From Tubulanus polymorphus (taxonomy: Eukaryota; Nemertea; Palaeonemertea; Tubulaniformes; Tubulanidae): a stretch of 64,000 bases of DNA. The stretch spans positions 10,404,485 through 10,468,484 of the forward strand of contig NC_134027.1 of NCBI RefSeq assembly GCF_964204645.1, in the 5' to 3' direction. The position numbers and the translations under genes were made by a program. The stretch's first letter is position 1; every line of letters begins with the position of its first letter. Under the pieces are notes generated by a model. That model worked only from the letters and a program-made list of their open reading frames with translations, had not been told where the DNA came from and searched no databases. Shown here piece by piece: positions 45,601 through 55,995 of the stretch.

Positions 45601-47470
45601 TAAATAAACTTTCAAGTTAGTTTTCTTGCTACTAATACCTTCACAATCGTCATTTTATCACCGTCAGTTCGAACAGCTTTTGACGCGTAATAACGAGGGT
45701 CGATATTGACACGGGAGGTTTTTCTGCGGTGAGAGCGAATTCACATCATCAAATCACACGGCGCGACAAAACCATCTGTTTTTATCTGACGGGCAACGCC
45801 GAGTGATTATCCAACGCACGTAAATAAACACTGTAAAATTCACGCCGTTGCGGTTTGCAATAAAACGGATTATGATCTCCTACGTTTTCTTCATAAACAC
45901 TGCAGCGAAACGTCGCTTACATCACTACATCGCACCGCGAAATCCTCAACTTTCATTTACCGAAACTTTCATAAAAAAACTGCGGCACAAAGAGATTATG
46001 CGCAGATGTCACAGACTTTTTACGCTCTGAATTTTGGAAATTTTACTTAAGAGACGTTTGCGCCAAAATGAAACGCTGTGATTACTCGGTGGTGGATCTA
46101 GAGTTTTCAAAGTGCAGGTGCTCTGCTGATCGTCCCCCAAAAAACCTGGGAAAATAAGTCCGTTTTAAGTTTTAAGTTTTAATAAGTTTTCATTCATTCT
46201 GAGTGAATATTTTAGGATCATCTCATAAGTTTAAAATATACCTTGTACTTTGTTATGTAGCGCTGGAAAACTGAAAGTAATAAGAAGGAAAGATTGTCTT
46301 GCGGGGCATTTCAATAGCAAAGCAACCCACAGCATCCTCCTGGATCCGCACTCTTTATAGTTTCTGTATTCCGTGCATAATCTTAATGGATGAATTGCTA
46401 TCAAAATTAAGTGGAATCTAATTTTGGAGATGGTTTCTTGGGCTTCTATAAGTATGATGGCCGAAAAGGGACCAGTTATTGTGCAACGTTTATCATTTGA
46501 CGCGAATAATTTCTTTAACGGGAAAATGCCCTTTTCAGCCACGATGAGCAACAAATATCAAAGTCAAATGCATCGATAAAAACTCGGAGGAACTATACAA
46601 TTCTCATCGATGTTTATTTGGGATTTCTTCGATCTGATGAACCTATACTATTCGCTATATGTTCGAGGCGTCGGGGATGCATTTATCGAGACGACGCCGC
46701 CGTCGTCATGTTTCACTGCTTGGTCGGCTTCTATTTTTCAGTGGAATCACGTTCCGTCGATGGTATATTGTCATGTAAATCATCGCTATTGCTTTTGTTT
46801 TATTAGCCAGCTCCGCTCTTTCCTGACCGGCGATTTCTCGATTTATATTCATTTCCTCAGCTGATTTCCTCGCTTCACTTTATTTTTCCTCGATCATCAA
46901 TAGCCGCGGCGATGTCCGCTCGGCGGCGTTTTCCATTCTAGTTTATATTGTTTATCCCATTTCACGAAGCCCATTGAAAGTCGCGCGAAGCACGAATTTA
47001 AAAGCCTTTCCTGGTACCTGTTTGACTTTATGATTCGAGACCATTAGTTACTTATATTTATGAAGTCGTCATATTTGCTGTTTTATTGACTTCCCTGTCG
47101 GTGTGGCATTAACTTTCATTTACGGCACCTATTAATCGCATAGCGCGGTTTAGATTGCGTTATACATCATAGATAACATGAAGTTTTCCGGGACCTAAGC
47201 CCGGTTTCCACTCAGCTTCCCCGTGTACACTGACGGCCATGTAACGACTCGGCAATCAACACTGTTGATTTAACGATAAGCTACGACAAACCACTGTAAT
47301 TACAAATATCATCGAATCGAGTTTTATTTCGTCGCGTTCGTATCGAGGATGTTTGATTCATTTTTAAACTCTAAAAAGAGCAATCCACGATGTGATTTAT
47401 AAATGAGGATCTTAGGTGATTAGCATCGTATCCACCCAATGTCGTCTGCTCCAAGAAAACCTTTTGTAAC
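45601..47470. other. Intergenic, nothing recognised
   Basis: Open frames at 45848-46030, 46231-46554 and 46610-46864 have no recognisable domains and no supporting splice context. Confidence 0.35.
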
Positions 47471-47636
47471 TACAGTGGAATCTCGTTAGAACGACCTTGG
47501 ATATAACGATTTATCGATTTACTAAAATTTCGTCCCAAGTAAGACAATTTTAATGGTTTGATACAACGAACTACATCGGTTATAACAAACAGATTTTCCT
47601 GTCCCTGGAATATCTTTGTAACGAGGTTCCACTGTA
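47471..47636. mobile_element. Tc1/mariner-like (pogo/Tigger-type) MITE with TA duplication
   Basis: TACAGTGGAATCTCGTTAGA at the left and the inverse TACAGTGGAACCTCGTTACA at the right. The CAGTGGAACCTCGTTA-type end and the TA target site are hallmarks of this group. 166 bp, no transposase. Confidence 0.85.
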
Positions 47637-48597
47637 TTATTTCTGTGGAGAAAAAAATCACTCCGGCTCCAAAACAAAGTAATGTCGGCGCTTTACAAGG
47701 AGGTAAAAGCCGACATGTGTGCCTAACTAACCGGATAGGGAGTCATTTTTTTCTGAATTTAAATTCGTCATGAGCTTATAAGGGATTCTTTGTGTCCAGT
47801 CTGGCAGGTCATTTAGTTATTGTGTTCGAAGCATTCCTGGTATTTGTCATTTTTTTCTGGTGACCAACGTACAACAAGGCCATTTAACGGTCAACCGTAC
47901 GCTTAAGTTTATAATTGTCTTTCGAATTGTCCGGCCACGTGGAGGATATTATATGAAGATATCATCCGTAGAGTTCATTAAAAAATGCGAAAAGGTCACG
48001 CATTTTTTGCGTCGTCTGAAAGACGTGGCCGAACGGTCAATGCGGCTTTGTAATCGGACAACCTGGTGGGAGGAACTCTATGGAGTCTACGAATCTGAAA
48101 CACCGGTTGTCATGATGAAACTCCCTTTTTTGTTTGGGGCTCTCTCAAAAGGGTTTTTTTACAAGGTGTCGTATAGTTACTGATTAAATTGAATAATTTT
48201 CTGAAATGAACGTCCAATAACTGTCGACGTTGATGCCTACTTTCTCAGGCCCGTGCCGAGCTTTTTAAGGAGCATTTCTATTTCAAAGGGCACTTTTTCG
48301 CCACGAAAAGGGGAAATTTCCTATCAAAAAAGGACAGATCTTGAATACGATCAGATAACCTAAGCTTAAACAACGCCTCATTTATGATTTTTAAGAAAAT
48401 CTAAAATCGGATGTTTCATTTGCAACTTTCAGTGATATTGTATTTAAGTACGCGTTTTACTGACTTAAACAGCGTTATTTTGGATTTAGAGTGGGCCAAC
48501 TTCCCGGGGCAAATACGATCTTTTCTCGATACTATTACTTTGGCCCGAGAATATCAAAGTATTCATTAATGCATTAGCATAGTTATGCAACGAGACG
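47637..48597. other. Intergenic, nothing recognised
   Basis: The open frame 47860-48183 (107 codons, alternative start) has no recognised domain. No repeats found. Confidence 0.35.
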
Positions 48598-48778
48598 AAT
48601 AGTACTTTATAGGTTAACTAGTTTATCAGGCACACGTGCTTTCGCTACTAGTGTATAGCAGCTTCATCAGGTGAATGAGTTAATAAATACTCAATCCTCA
48701 ATCAGCTGATTAGGCTACTGTACACTAGTAGCGAAAGCTCGTGCGTCAATAAACTAGTTAACCTATAAAGTACTATTC
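48598..48778. mobile_element. Foldback of two divergent retroelement-like tails, copy A
   Basis: The ~60-bp arms share AGTACTTTATAGGTTAACTA and CTTTCGCTACTAGTGTA with their inverses. Read outward, each arm gives CTGATGA (or CTGATTA), a GCTGCTA...TAGTAGC stem, GAAA and then AATAAACTAGTTAACC. The flank after the right arm (GGTGTTAACACCACTCCTCC) recurs in copy B. Confidence 0.85.
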
Positions 48779-49626
48779 ATCTATTCCACGCCAGGTGTTA
48801 ACACCACTCCTCCGCGAATCTTTCAAAATATATAGACCTAGCGGACACAAACTTTTAGGTTTACTATAGAGAGTTTGCAAATTTGTCGATGGTTTAATGG
48901 GCCCATATAATACTGCTCATAAACTGATTTTCTATGAAATGAATATCGTATTGAATTGAAATAACGAGCTGGCCGATTCGAAATTGAGTATAGGCAACAA
49001 TGGAAATTGGCTGCAAACATTTCATGGCCATCGTTGTATGTAATATTACTTAAATTCTGCATATATTCACCGTATCCATTGCCATCTCAATTAATATAGG
49101 AAAAGCGTTACGCGAGCGCCTAAATTATATTCAAAACACGACATCGGTAGCGCAGGCCATAGAGACACCGAAAGATGCAACGACGATCGCGCGCGGGCGT
49201 TCTGCCCAGATCACTGGTCCACGCGAGGTGTGCAGATCAATCCGATTGATAGAAACATCTCAAATGACCGGGTATTATTTCACTGCATTAAGCAACGACA
49301 ATATGAATTTAATTAGACCGCGCCGTTTGTATTCATACCGAAATGCGATACGCTCCGTCACCGTTAATTATATTCCACGGTAATATTGCGGTTCTAAATT
49401 ATAGTTCGTGAAAGCGAATTATTATATTGAGGCGGCCTCTGTGCGTCTTTATTAGTCAACAAGCGGCGGCCAGATTTTCGAGCATATGTTATTCTTGGGA
49501 GCATGGTAATTTCGTTGCCGGCGTCTAAACGCAGGCCCGTGGCTTAGCCGTGAAAGTCATTGAAATACATATGTTTGTAACTATTGATAAAACGCTATAT
49601 CCGTGCTATGAGGATAACCTAGAAAA

Positions 49627-49785
49627 TCCCACAATAATAATGAGAAAATGTAAAGTCCGAAAATGTTTCCCAGAGCCAGTGGTTTATTGGAAGATGACTA
49701 TAAGAATATAGCCGGAACTTCGAATAAACTACTTGCTCCAGTAGGAAACATTTTCGGACTTAACATTTTCTCGTTTTTATTGTGG
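49627..49785. mobile_element. Foldback with internal retroelement-like tail
   Basis: Arms AGTCCGAAAATGTTTCC and GGAAACATTTTCGGACT extend through TGAGAAAATG/CATTTTCTCG and CCACAATAA/TTATTGTGG. The centre has GATGACTATAAGAATATAGC, then AACTTCGAATAAACTACT, as in 8541-8645. Confidence 0.75.
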
Positions 49786-50704
49786 TACTCTCTACAACTA
49801 TTTCTATGTTTATCATTCTAATGACAGAAATAATGTAATGATTTTATCGTTCTTAGATAAAACTCTTCAACAACTAGAATATCAAAATTTTCACAATTCT
49901 TATACCAAAAATACATGTACTTTTTGCCTTATACCTATTGATAACGTTTAATGTTTAATGATGTATTTATGTCTTGAAATCCTAGCGAATGCATTCTTTT
50001 AAAGGCGATGCAGATTATATGGCTACGTCATAGTTTGATTGTTATTTTGAAACACGCGTAGGCCGCTGCAAAATCTTTTGAATATTGATGAAGATTTTGC
50101 GTACTAGAGAGAACGCATTGTTTCCTTCGCGAAGCCGAAATTAATTAACAAAGTTAACATTCGCCGTAAACGGTGCGTGAAATGGCCCCGATTTGCTGCG
50201 TGATAAGTTAAAATTCGAGGAAATGATGTTTTACTGTAAACAAAAGCGCCGTGCTACACGGTAACCTATCAAAATGGCCAATCAGCGCCGGTGCCAGGGC
50301 ATTATTAACCATTATGATTAATGAGCAACGGTTTTATATCGTGGCGCGTCGTAAATTCGAGAGAAAGTTAAAAGAATAATGGATTTTCTTCTGCGAACCG
50401 TTTCTTTTTCGATTACAAAGCGATGACAATGATGGATCTTGTTTTGTTGACTCGGTGTGTAGCCGGCGAAAAGGAAGACGAGCATGTCACGCGCGTCTAG
50501 ACTGTTTATCTTTCATCTGAGGAATATTTTCGCGCGATCGCCGTCATTGATTCGTAACGTATACGATAATTTGCAATAAAACAGTATCGCGTTTCGTCGG
50601 TCTTTAACGGTTCGATCTTTGGTCGGTGATTAGGCGTTGACGTGGCCGAAATTGACGTAGCGAGAAATTCTCTTCTCGTTATAGTGTATCAGGCTTTCTT
50701 TTAC
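49786..50704. other. Intergenic, nothing recognised
   Basis: A short piece at 50022-50055 (GCTACGTCAT, GTTATTTTGAAAC) resembles scrambled parts of the CRE-bearing repeat. No gene. Confidence 0.35.
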
Positions 50705-51065
50705 ATCCTAAAAACCGTTACAATATTGTTTGTATACATTGATACCTAGTATGCGTTATTTAAAGACTTCTGTCTGGGTCGATGTGCACTACGTCATCAA
50801 TATTGGCGTTTCAAAATAACAATTAAAATAAGAATGCGAATTTTGGCGTTTATTTTGAATTTAATTATATTTCATAACTCTTAATTTTGATTGATTTTGA
50901 TAATCATTTTTGAGAGGATGTGCGCTACGTCATCAATATATCAGGGCTAGACTGGTTGCCGGTCAATTCAATTCAATCATCAATATATTCAAATCCAAAA
51001 TAACTTTATTGTTCCTTAATAATATACAATTCATATCATATTATCATTCATTGTTGACAATGTTT
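50705..51065 (+). repeat. CRE-bearing dispersed repeat, copy 5
   Basis: Full-length member: CTAAAAACCGTTACAATATT, GTGCACTACGTCATCAATAT, a second GTGCGCTACGTCATCAATAT 140-150 bp on, and GGGCTAGACTGGTTGCCGG. One of the best-preserved copies. Confidence 0.9.
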
Positions 51066-51616
51066 TTTTTTGACTGCTTAATTTTGTTCTTGAGTTTCTA
51101 GATCAAAAATTGAGCGGAGGATTTTCATTAGTTATACAGAAAGCGAGAAAAGCGAATCATTGAGCATTGAAATATTGTCTATTACCGAGAAAAGCTATCC
51201 AGGATTCCAAACTTAATTGGGTATATCCAGACGACAATGAATAGCCTAAACATTTGACTTAAGAATTTAATGTATTAATTTACACACAATTTTGACCACA
51301 GTATAGGATAGGTTCTGTGACATCTTTACATCGCTATCTTCTTCGTCATCGTTGTGTCACATCACCTGAATAAGACCGACCGCGAAATTCTAAGCACACA
51401 CACGAAACAGGGAAAAAGGATTAACAAAAGCATGTCACCGTCGGTCCGCATCACTGTTTTGCAATTCACGATTCTACGTGGCTCGTATAGCTCAAGTTTG
51501 AGGTATATAGCCAGACGATAGGCCGAGAAAAAAAGTAAAAAAATAAATTCTATGTTTTATACCGTTCGTTGATATATCGTTTCATGATCATGATGGAAAT
51601 AGAATATGAAATAAAA
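51066..51616. other. Intergenic, nothing recognised
   Basis: AT-rich, no open frame with family resemblance and no clear repeat. Confidence 0.35.
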
Positions 51617-51852
51617 AAGGCGGATCTAGGCTCTGATTCGAGCAGGGGTGCATCCCAATAATAGGGCACAATAACTTAATGGGAGCCCCAAAAGAAAAAA
51701 GGTCCGGAGAACATGAACTCATTTTTGGAAACACAGCGGACGAATATAAATTCAAACTTTTCTAGGTATCAGTTTAATAATTTGCATTTTCCGTGGAATT
51801 GACATTTTTGTGGGGGGGGGGGGGGTGTCGCACCCTCCCCTAGGACCCACTC
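51617..51852. mobile_element. MITE with GGCGGATCTAGG end and G14 run
   Basis: Shares order and ends with 32268-32494: AAGGCGGATCTAGG, AATAGGGCAC, an internal CCGGAGAACAT, and CCCCTAGGACCC at the right. A homopolymer of 14 G lies at 51812-51825. Confidence 0.65.
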
Positions 51853-52939
51853 CTCAAATAGAAATAGAGCCAGCAACAGACACTGGCTATCTGACTATTA
51901 TCAATTCTTCCAGATTATTCCCTTTTTTTAATCTTTCACAAAAGGTTTCACTCATTATTATGTACGGTAAACTATATTGGGAAAAAACTCCTCGTCGACA
52001 ATGAATTTGCTATTGTGCTTCCGAGATGACTAAATGGTTCATGTAATGGACACCTTTCCAAACCACCGAAACCGAAGTCGCTTCGGTGACACTGAATAAA
52101 TTTGGGTGTATTAATGTTTCAATGCGGTGTGCCATGTTTTTATAATATATCTGGCTGCCGGCGTAATTCACGGGTTAACCGAGTCTTTTGTCGGTGGAAA
52201 TTGAGATAACAACACCTGCCCTTTCTTCATATGTTTTCGTACGTAAAAACGCAAATTTCCACCCGAAATTGCCGAGCCTAGGAGGCATTCGGGGGTTCGC
52301 GTATTCAAACGCGTGTGAGCGACAGTCGACGAATTCCCAGACTAACAATTAAAAAGCCACGCGAGTCAAAAAATTAAGATATCGCAATATTAAAACACCT
52401 CGAGCCTTCTGATCGGATATCGCTTAATGTTCTAGCACTCAAACGAAATGAGCCTTTGCCAACCGCCTAGTTACCACGCGTGACGACTATTGGGGTTTTT
52501 TTATGAAGTGTCAATCGATTTCGTCAGCGACAAAGGTGGGTCTAATTTTGCGTATTGTAACCTTTGGGCTTTGATGTGTGATGTGCGATGATTGTAAAAA
52601 TTTGCGAAACAAAACCGCTTCATTGACGCATCAGTTTTTATCGGCAATAATGGAGAAACCGTGAAATCCGATTCACCGAGATAAGTGCTCGAACGGACCG
52701 CAAACAATGGCAGGAATTTACAGCGGAATCCGACAAAATGAACTAAAATGAACTCGATCCATTCTCTTCTTCTTTTTCGCGTCAATGGTGAATTATGATG
52801 TCATTATTCAGGTGGAACGGCATCTCATCTCTTACGAGCTAAATCAATATTTATCAGGGAATGAAGAATATTTACCGTTAATATCTAAAATCGTTGAAAG
52901 ATTTTAAGTACACTGCGCCAAAACTGTCAATAGAACGGT
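51853..52939. other. Intergenic, nothing recognised
   Basis: Minus-strand frame 52501-52785 is uninformative. No repeat identified. Confidence 0.35.
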
Positions 52940-53175
52940 ACGAATATAGTACTTAATAGGTTAACTATAGTTTATTTGTCGCGCGAGCTTTCGCTACCAG
53001 TGTATAGTAGTTTCATGAGGCTAATAAGTAAAGTCAATCAAGTAACAGCAGTCACTTTGCCTATGAATGCTGTTGTTTCTCCATTGACTTAACTCATTTA
53101 CTTGATGAAGCTACTATGCACTAGTAGCAAAAGCTCGTGCGTCAAATAACCTAGTTAACCTATAAAGTACTCTAT
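52940..53175. mobile_element. Foldback of divergent tails, copy B
   Basis: Same arms as copy A with a longer centre that has its own weak symmetry (CAACAGCATTC, inverse of 53066-53076). The right arm reads TTGATGAAGCTACTATGCAC, TAGTAGCAAAAGCTCGTGCG, AAATAACC. The flank AGGTTTACACCGCTCCTC matches copy A. Confidence 0.82.
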
Positions 53176-53235
53176 TCGTCTCGTTCTATGCATTATATAC
53201 CAGGTTTACACCGCTCCTCTACGGATCTCCAAAAT

Positions 53236-54244
53236 ATCGAGGAATTAGAACTTTCTACCACATTTCTAATCACATTGTTCATTCGATCGGTTCGATGATG
53301 TCCGCTAAGACGTGGACTAAGCGGAGTTCTTCGTCATAAAAAAAGATGCGGGTTTGATGTGATCTTAGCCTCGGCATTGTTTGCAAAACATCGATACAAT
53401 GAATAGATTATTACTGACCAGGGGCTATCGCATGACACTGACCATTAACCACGCGTGTTCGCTCTGCGACGGGAACGGTTAGGCCCATTAGCCTAGTGTT
53501 TTTTCCTACCAGAATGACCGTCAACGGATAATCAGTCCCGCCATGATGCCCACTGGTCGACGGACACGTGTGCCGCTTTGCCGTCGCAATCAACCTGGCC
53601 GTTCCTCGCGGGAGGCTACCGTTATAAGTGCGTCTTTAGTGCGTCTTTATGTTGACTATGTTAATGACACGATGGCCGGTTGCTATGTCCCTCTAGTTCT
53701 GAACATTGTCTCTGCTCTGGGCTCTACCCCGTGCTGTGTGAGCATATTTTTCAGCGAACCTATGATCACACTTCGGGGAGACTATCATAATCATTTTTGC
53801 TGCGGGTGGTATTTTGGACCCATGCTGACCGGTACGATAGACGTCGCGGCGAGCGAGGTTTTACCAGTCTTGTTAATTTTTCGAGTATTGTATTTTAGTA
53901 CATTGTATCGAAGTTATAGGCTATGGTTCCCCCGGTTTCATTTGTTATCCTAACAATCTCCTATATCATTATCTGCGAGTCTTTATTGTTTTTTTTTTGG
54001 GACGGTCGTCAATCCTTTAATGCACGGACTGATTAAAATGTGGTTATACGTTGTGTTCGGGTACTTGCTTCGCTAAACCCAGCTTATACGGGCGATAGAT
54101 CATACGGATAAAGTTTAACCACCGATCCCCAATCAGTCGCTCGCTGGTTGAAGGAAAATTGTTTGAATGAACCGGAACCGAAATTTCCAATTACGTACTT
54201 CGCTTTAAATAAAAAAGTATATAAAATTCGACCGTTCAACTATA
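53236..54244. other. Intergenic with an unrecognised open frame
   Basis: The plus-strand frame 53543-53953 (136 codons, hydrophobic middle part) has no recognised domain, and a minus-strand frame overlaps its start. Not called as a gene. Confidence 0.3.
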
Positions 54245-54365
54245 TATCTGTACTTCGATTTCCGATTTCAAAATCAAACCCTGCTTTGATCCCGGCGGGT
54301 GTGGTGGGTTTGCAAGGGACACCAACTCAAAACAAATCAAACGAAATTTACCAACCAAATCAATA
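54245..54365. repeat. Dispersed repeat pair, copy B
   Basis: Inverse of 29585-29690: CCGATTTCAAAATCAAACCC, CCCGGCGGGTG and GGGTTTGCAAGGGACACCAA. The two copies are close, about 85 percent by eye. Confidence 0.7.
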
Positions 54366-55429
54366 ACAACATGCCCTATCTTAAGATCAAAAGGTTTAAC
54401 CACTGAATTCAGCAACCTGATAAAAAACCGACAAAAATGATCCGGTCGCACGATCGGTTTCGTAGATGATTGTTAATGATCTATATATGCCTTTCGATAT
54501 TTTCTAGTTGCTGTTAAAAACATTCAAAACCGCTCGTATCCCAGTAACAAAGAACTCGTTACCGTATAACAGCGTATCGACCGACAGTGTTTACCGAATC
54601 GTGTTGAGGATGAAGAAAGGCCGTCTTCCTTCCCTCCATTTCCTTCGACGGGGCAACGGATATAATAACACTGAGGTGCAGAGAAAACTAGCGAAGTGTC
54701 TTCTGTTTTGCTTCCATTGCCCCGAGCATGCCATCATCCTCTCCATTTGAGTTATTATGTTTATTTAATCTTCGCTGCCGTTTTCGTGTATAACTTAATA
54801 TTCCACTTTGATGGCAATACGTTGTCGCGGCGCATTCACGAAAGAGACGCTTTTTTCGGTCGATTATTTTTGCCAGGTTTCCAATCGAATTCACCAGTGC
54901 TTTCACTTCAGAATACTGCGCGCATAATTTTGATCTATGTTAAACTAACGGACGAGTCTCATACGTAGTCGATCTAGGATTTCTCTCGCTTTGAAGAGTC
55001 GAAACGAAAATAAAAAGCCGTCAGAATTTCCCGTTTTCTGCAGTGCCGCCGGCAGGTAGATCAGTGTGTCCTGTGTAGCGTATGCGCACTTCCTTAGCAC
55101 ACATTTCCATTTATTATGACTTGAAATGAGGACCGTGGAAGCGGTAAAAGTCGAACATCACACCAACATGTCCGTAAATTTTCCTCCTGGGCTTTTGTGA
55201 TGAACTGATTATTAGTTTTCGCGGATTGTAATGTTAGCGGCGGTATATTGCAGTGATAAACGATCTGATTAAGTCTACCGATCGGATACCTTTTACCACG
55301 GGCTCTTAAAAACTGCTTCTAAAACAGGTCTAGCATTTCATTCGGGTATCAGGAAGGTTTACTTCTATACATTTGGGATATCCAGACCGGTGACCATTAA
55401 GAAGTAGAATTGTGTATTAGCGTAAATAC
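54366..55429. other. Intergenic, nothing recognised
   Basis: No domain-like frame. A CpG-rich piece at 55035-55085. Confidence 0.35.
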
Positions 55430-55577
55430 AACGAGATGTATAGTATTTTCTAGCTTAACTAGTTTTTGACGCACGAGCTTTCGCTACTAGTGTGTAGCAG
55501 CTTCGAAACTACCATACACTAGTAGTGAAAGCTCGTGCGTCAAATAAACTAGTTAATCTATAAAGTATTTTACGTCT
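55430..55577. mobile_element. Foldback of divergent tails, copy C
   Basis: Arms match copies A and B (ACTAGTTTTTGACGCACGAG, TTTCGCTACTAGTGTGTAGC and inverses), but the centre is reduced to about 10 bp, leaving a nearly continuous hairpin. Confidence 0.85.
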
Positions 55578-55698
55578 CATTGTATCTATTTTTCACCAGG
55601 TTAACACGGCTTCACGAATCTATCAAAGGTCTAATGGTAGCGACGAAGTAATGACGAAGTCAACACGGGAAAAATGTGACAAGATTATGGGGCTACAC

Positions 55699-55805
55699 GG
55701 GGATCGAATTCCACAGTTAGATTTAACTCTGAGTTAAAATCAGTTCTTGTCAATGTTTTAACTCTAGAGTCAAATGTTAACCAAGAACTTGTGAACTGGA
55801 TACCC
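55699..55805. mobile_element. MITE related to 18932-19041
   Basis: Ends GGGATCGAATTCCACAGTT and inverse GGGTATCCAGTTCACAAG, with AACTCTGAGTTAAAATC inside. TGGGGCTACACGG lies on its left (55688-55700) and GGGGGCTACACGG occurs again at 55839-55851, suggesting insertion into or next to the SINE with a short duplication. Confidence 0.65.
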
Positions 55806-55837
55806 AGAATACAAATATATACAACTTTTCCGTTAGA

Positions 55838-55995
55838 CATGGGGGCTACACGGATTATCGCTCTAATGGGAAAAGAGAAGCAATGAAGATAAGTGTCCTG
55901 CGCTGGGACACTACGGTAAAGTTCGGTGTTCGAACCCACGACCTGAATTCCTAGTTTCGAACGCTCTAACCGCTCGCCTACATCGCTCGCTCGAG
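55838..55995 (-). mobile_element. tRNA-derived SINE
   Basis: On the minus strand: A box TAGGCGAGCGGTTAGAGCG (55980-55962) and B box GGGTTCGAAC (55937-55928) at normal tRNA-like spacing, with intervening TTCGAAACTAGGAATTCAGG. A non-tRNA body follows (CACCGAACTTTACCG, GTGTCCCAGCGCAGGACACT). It is not a functional tRNA because the acceptor stem is absent. Confidence 0.85.

Noticed and set aside
53543-53953. 136-codon frame with a hydrophobic stretch
   Set aside because: No recognised domain, no splice or poly(A) context, and an overlapping frame on the other strand.
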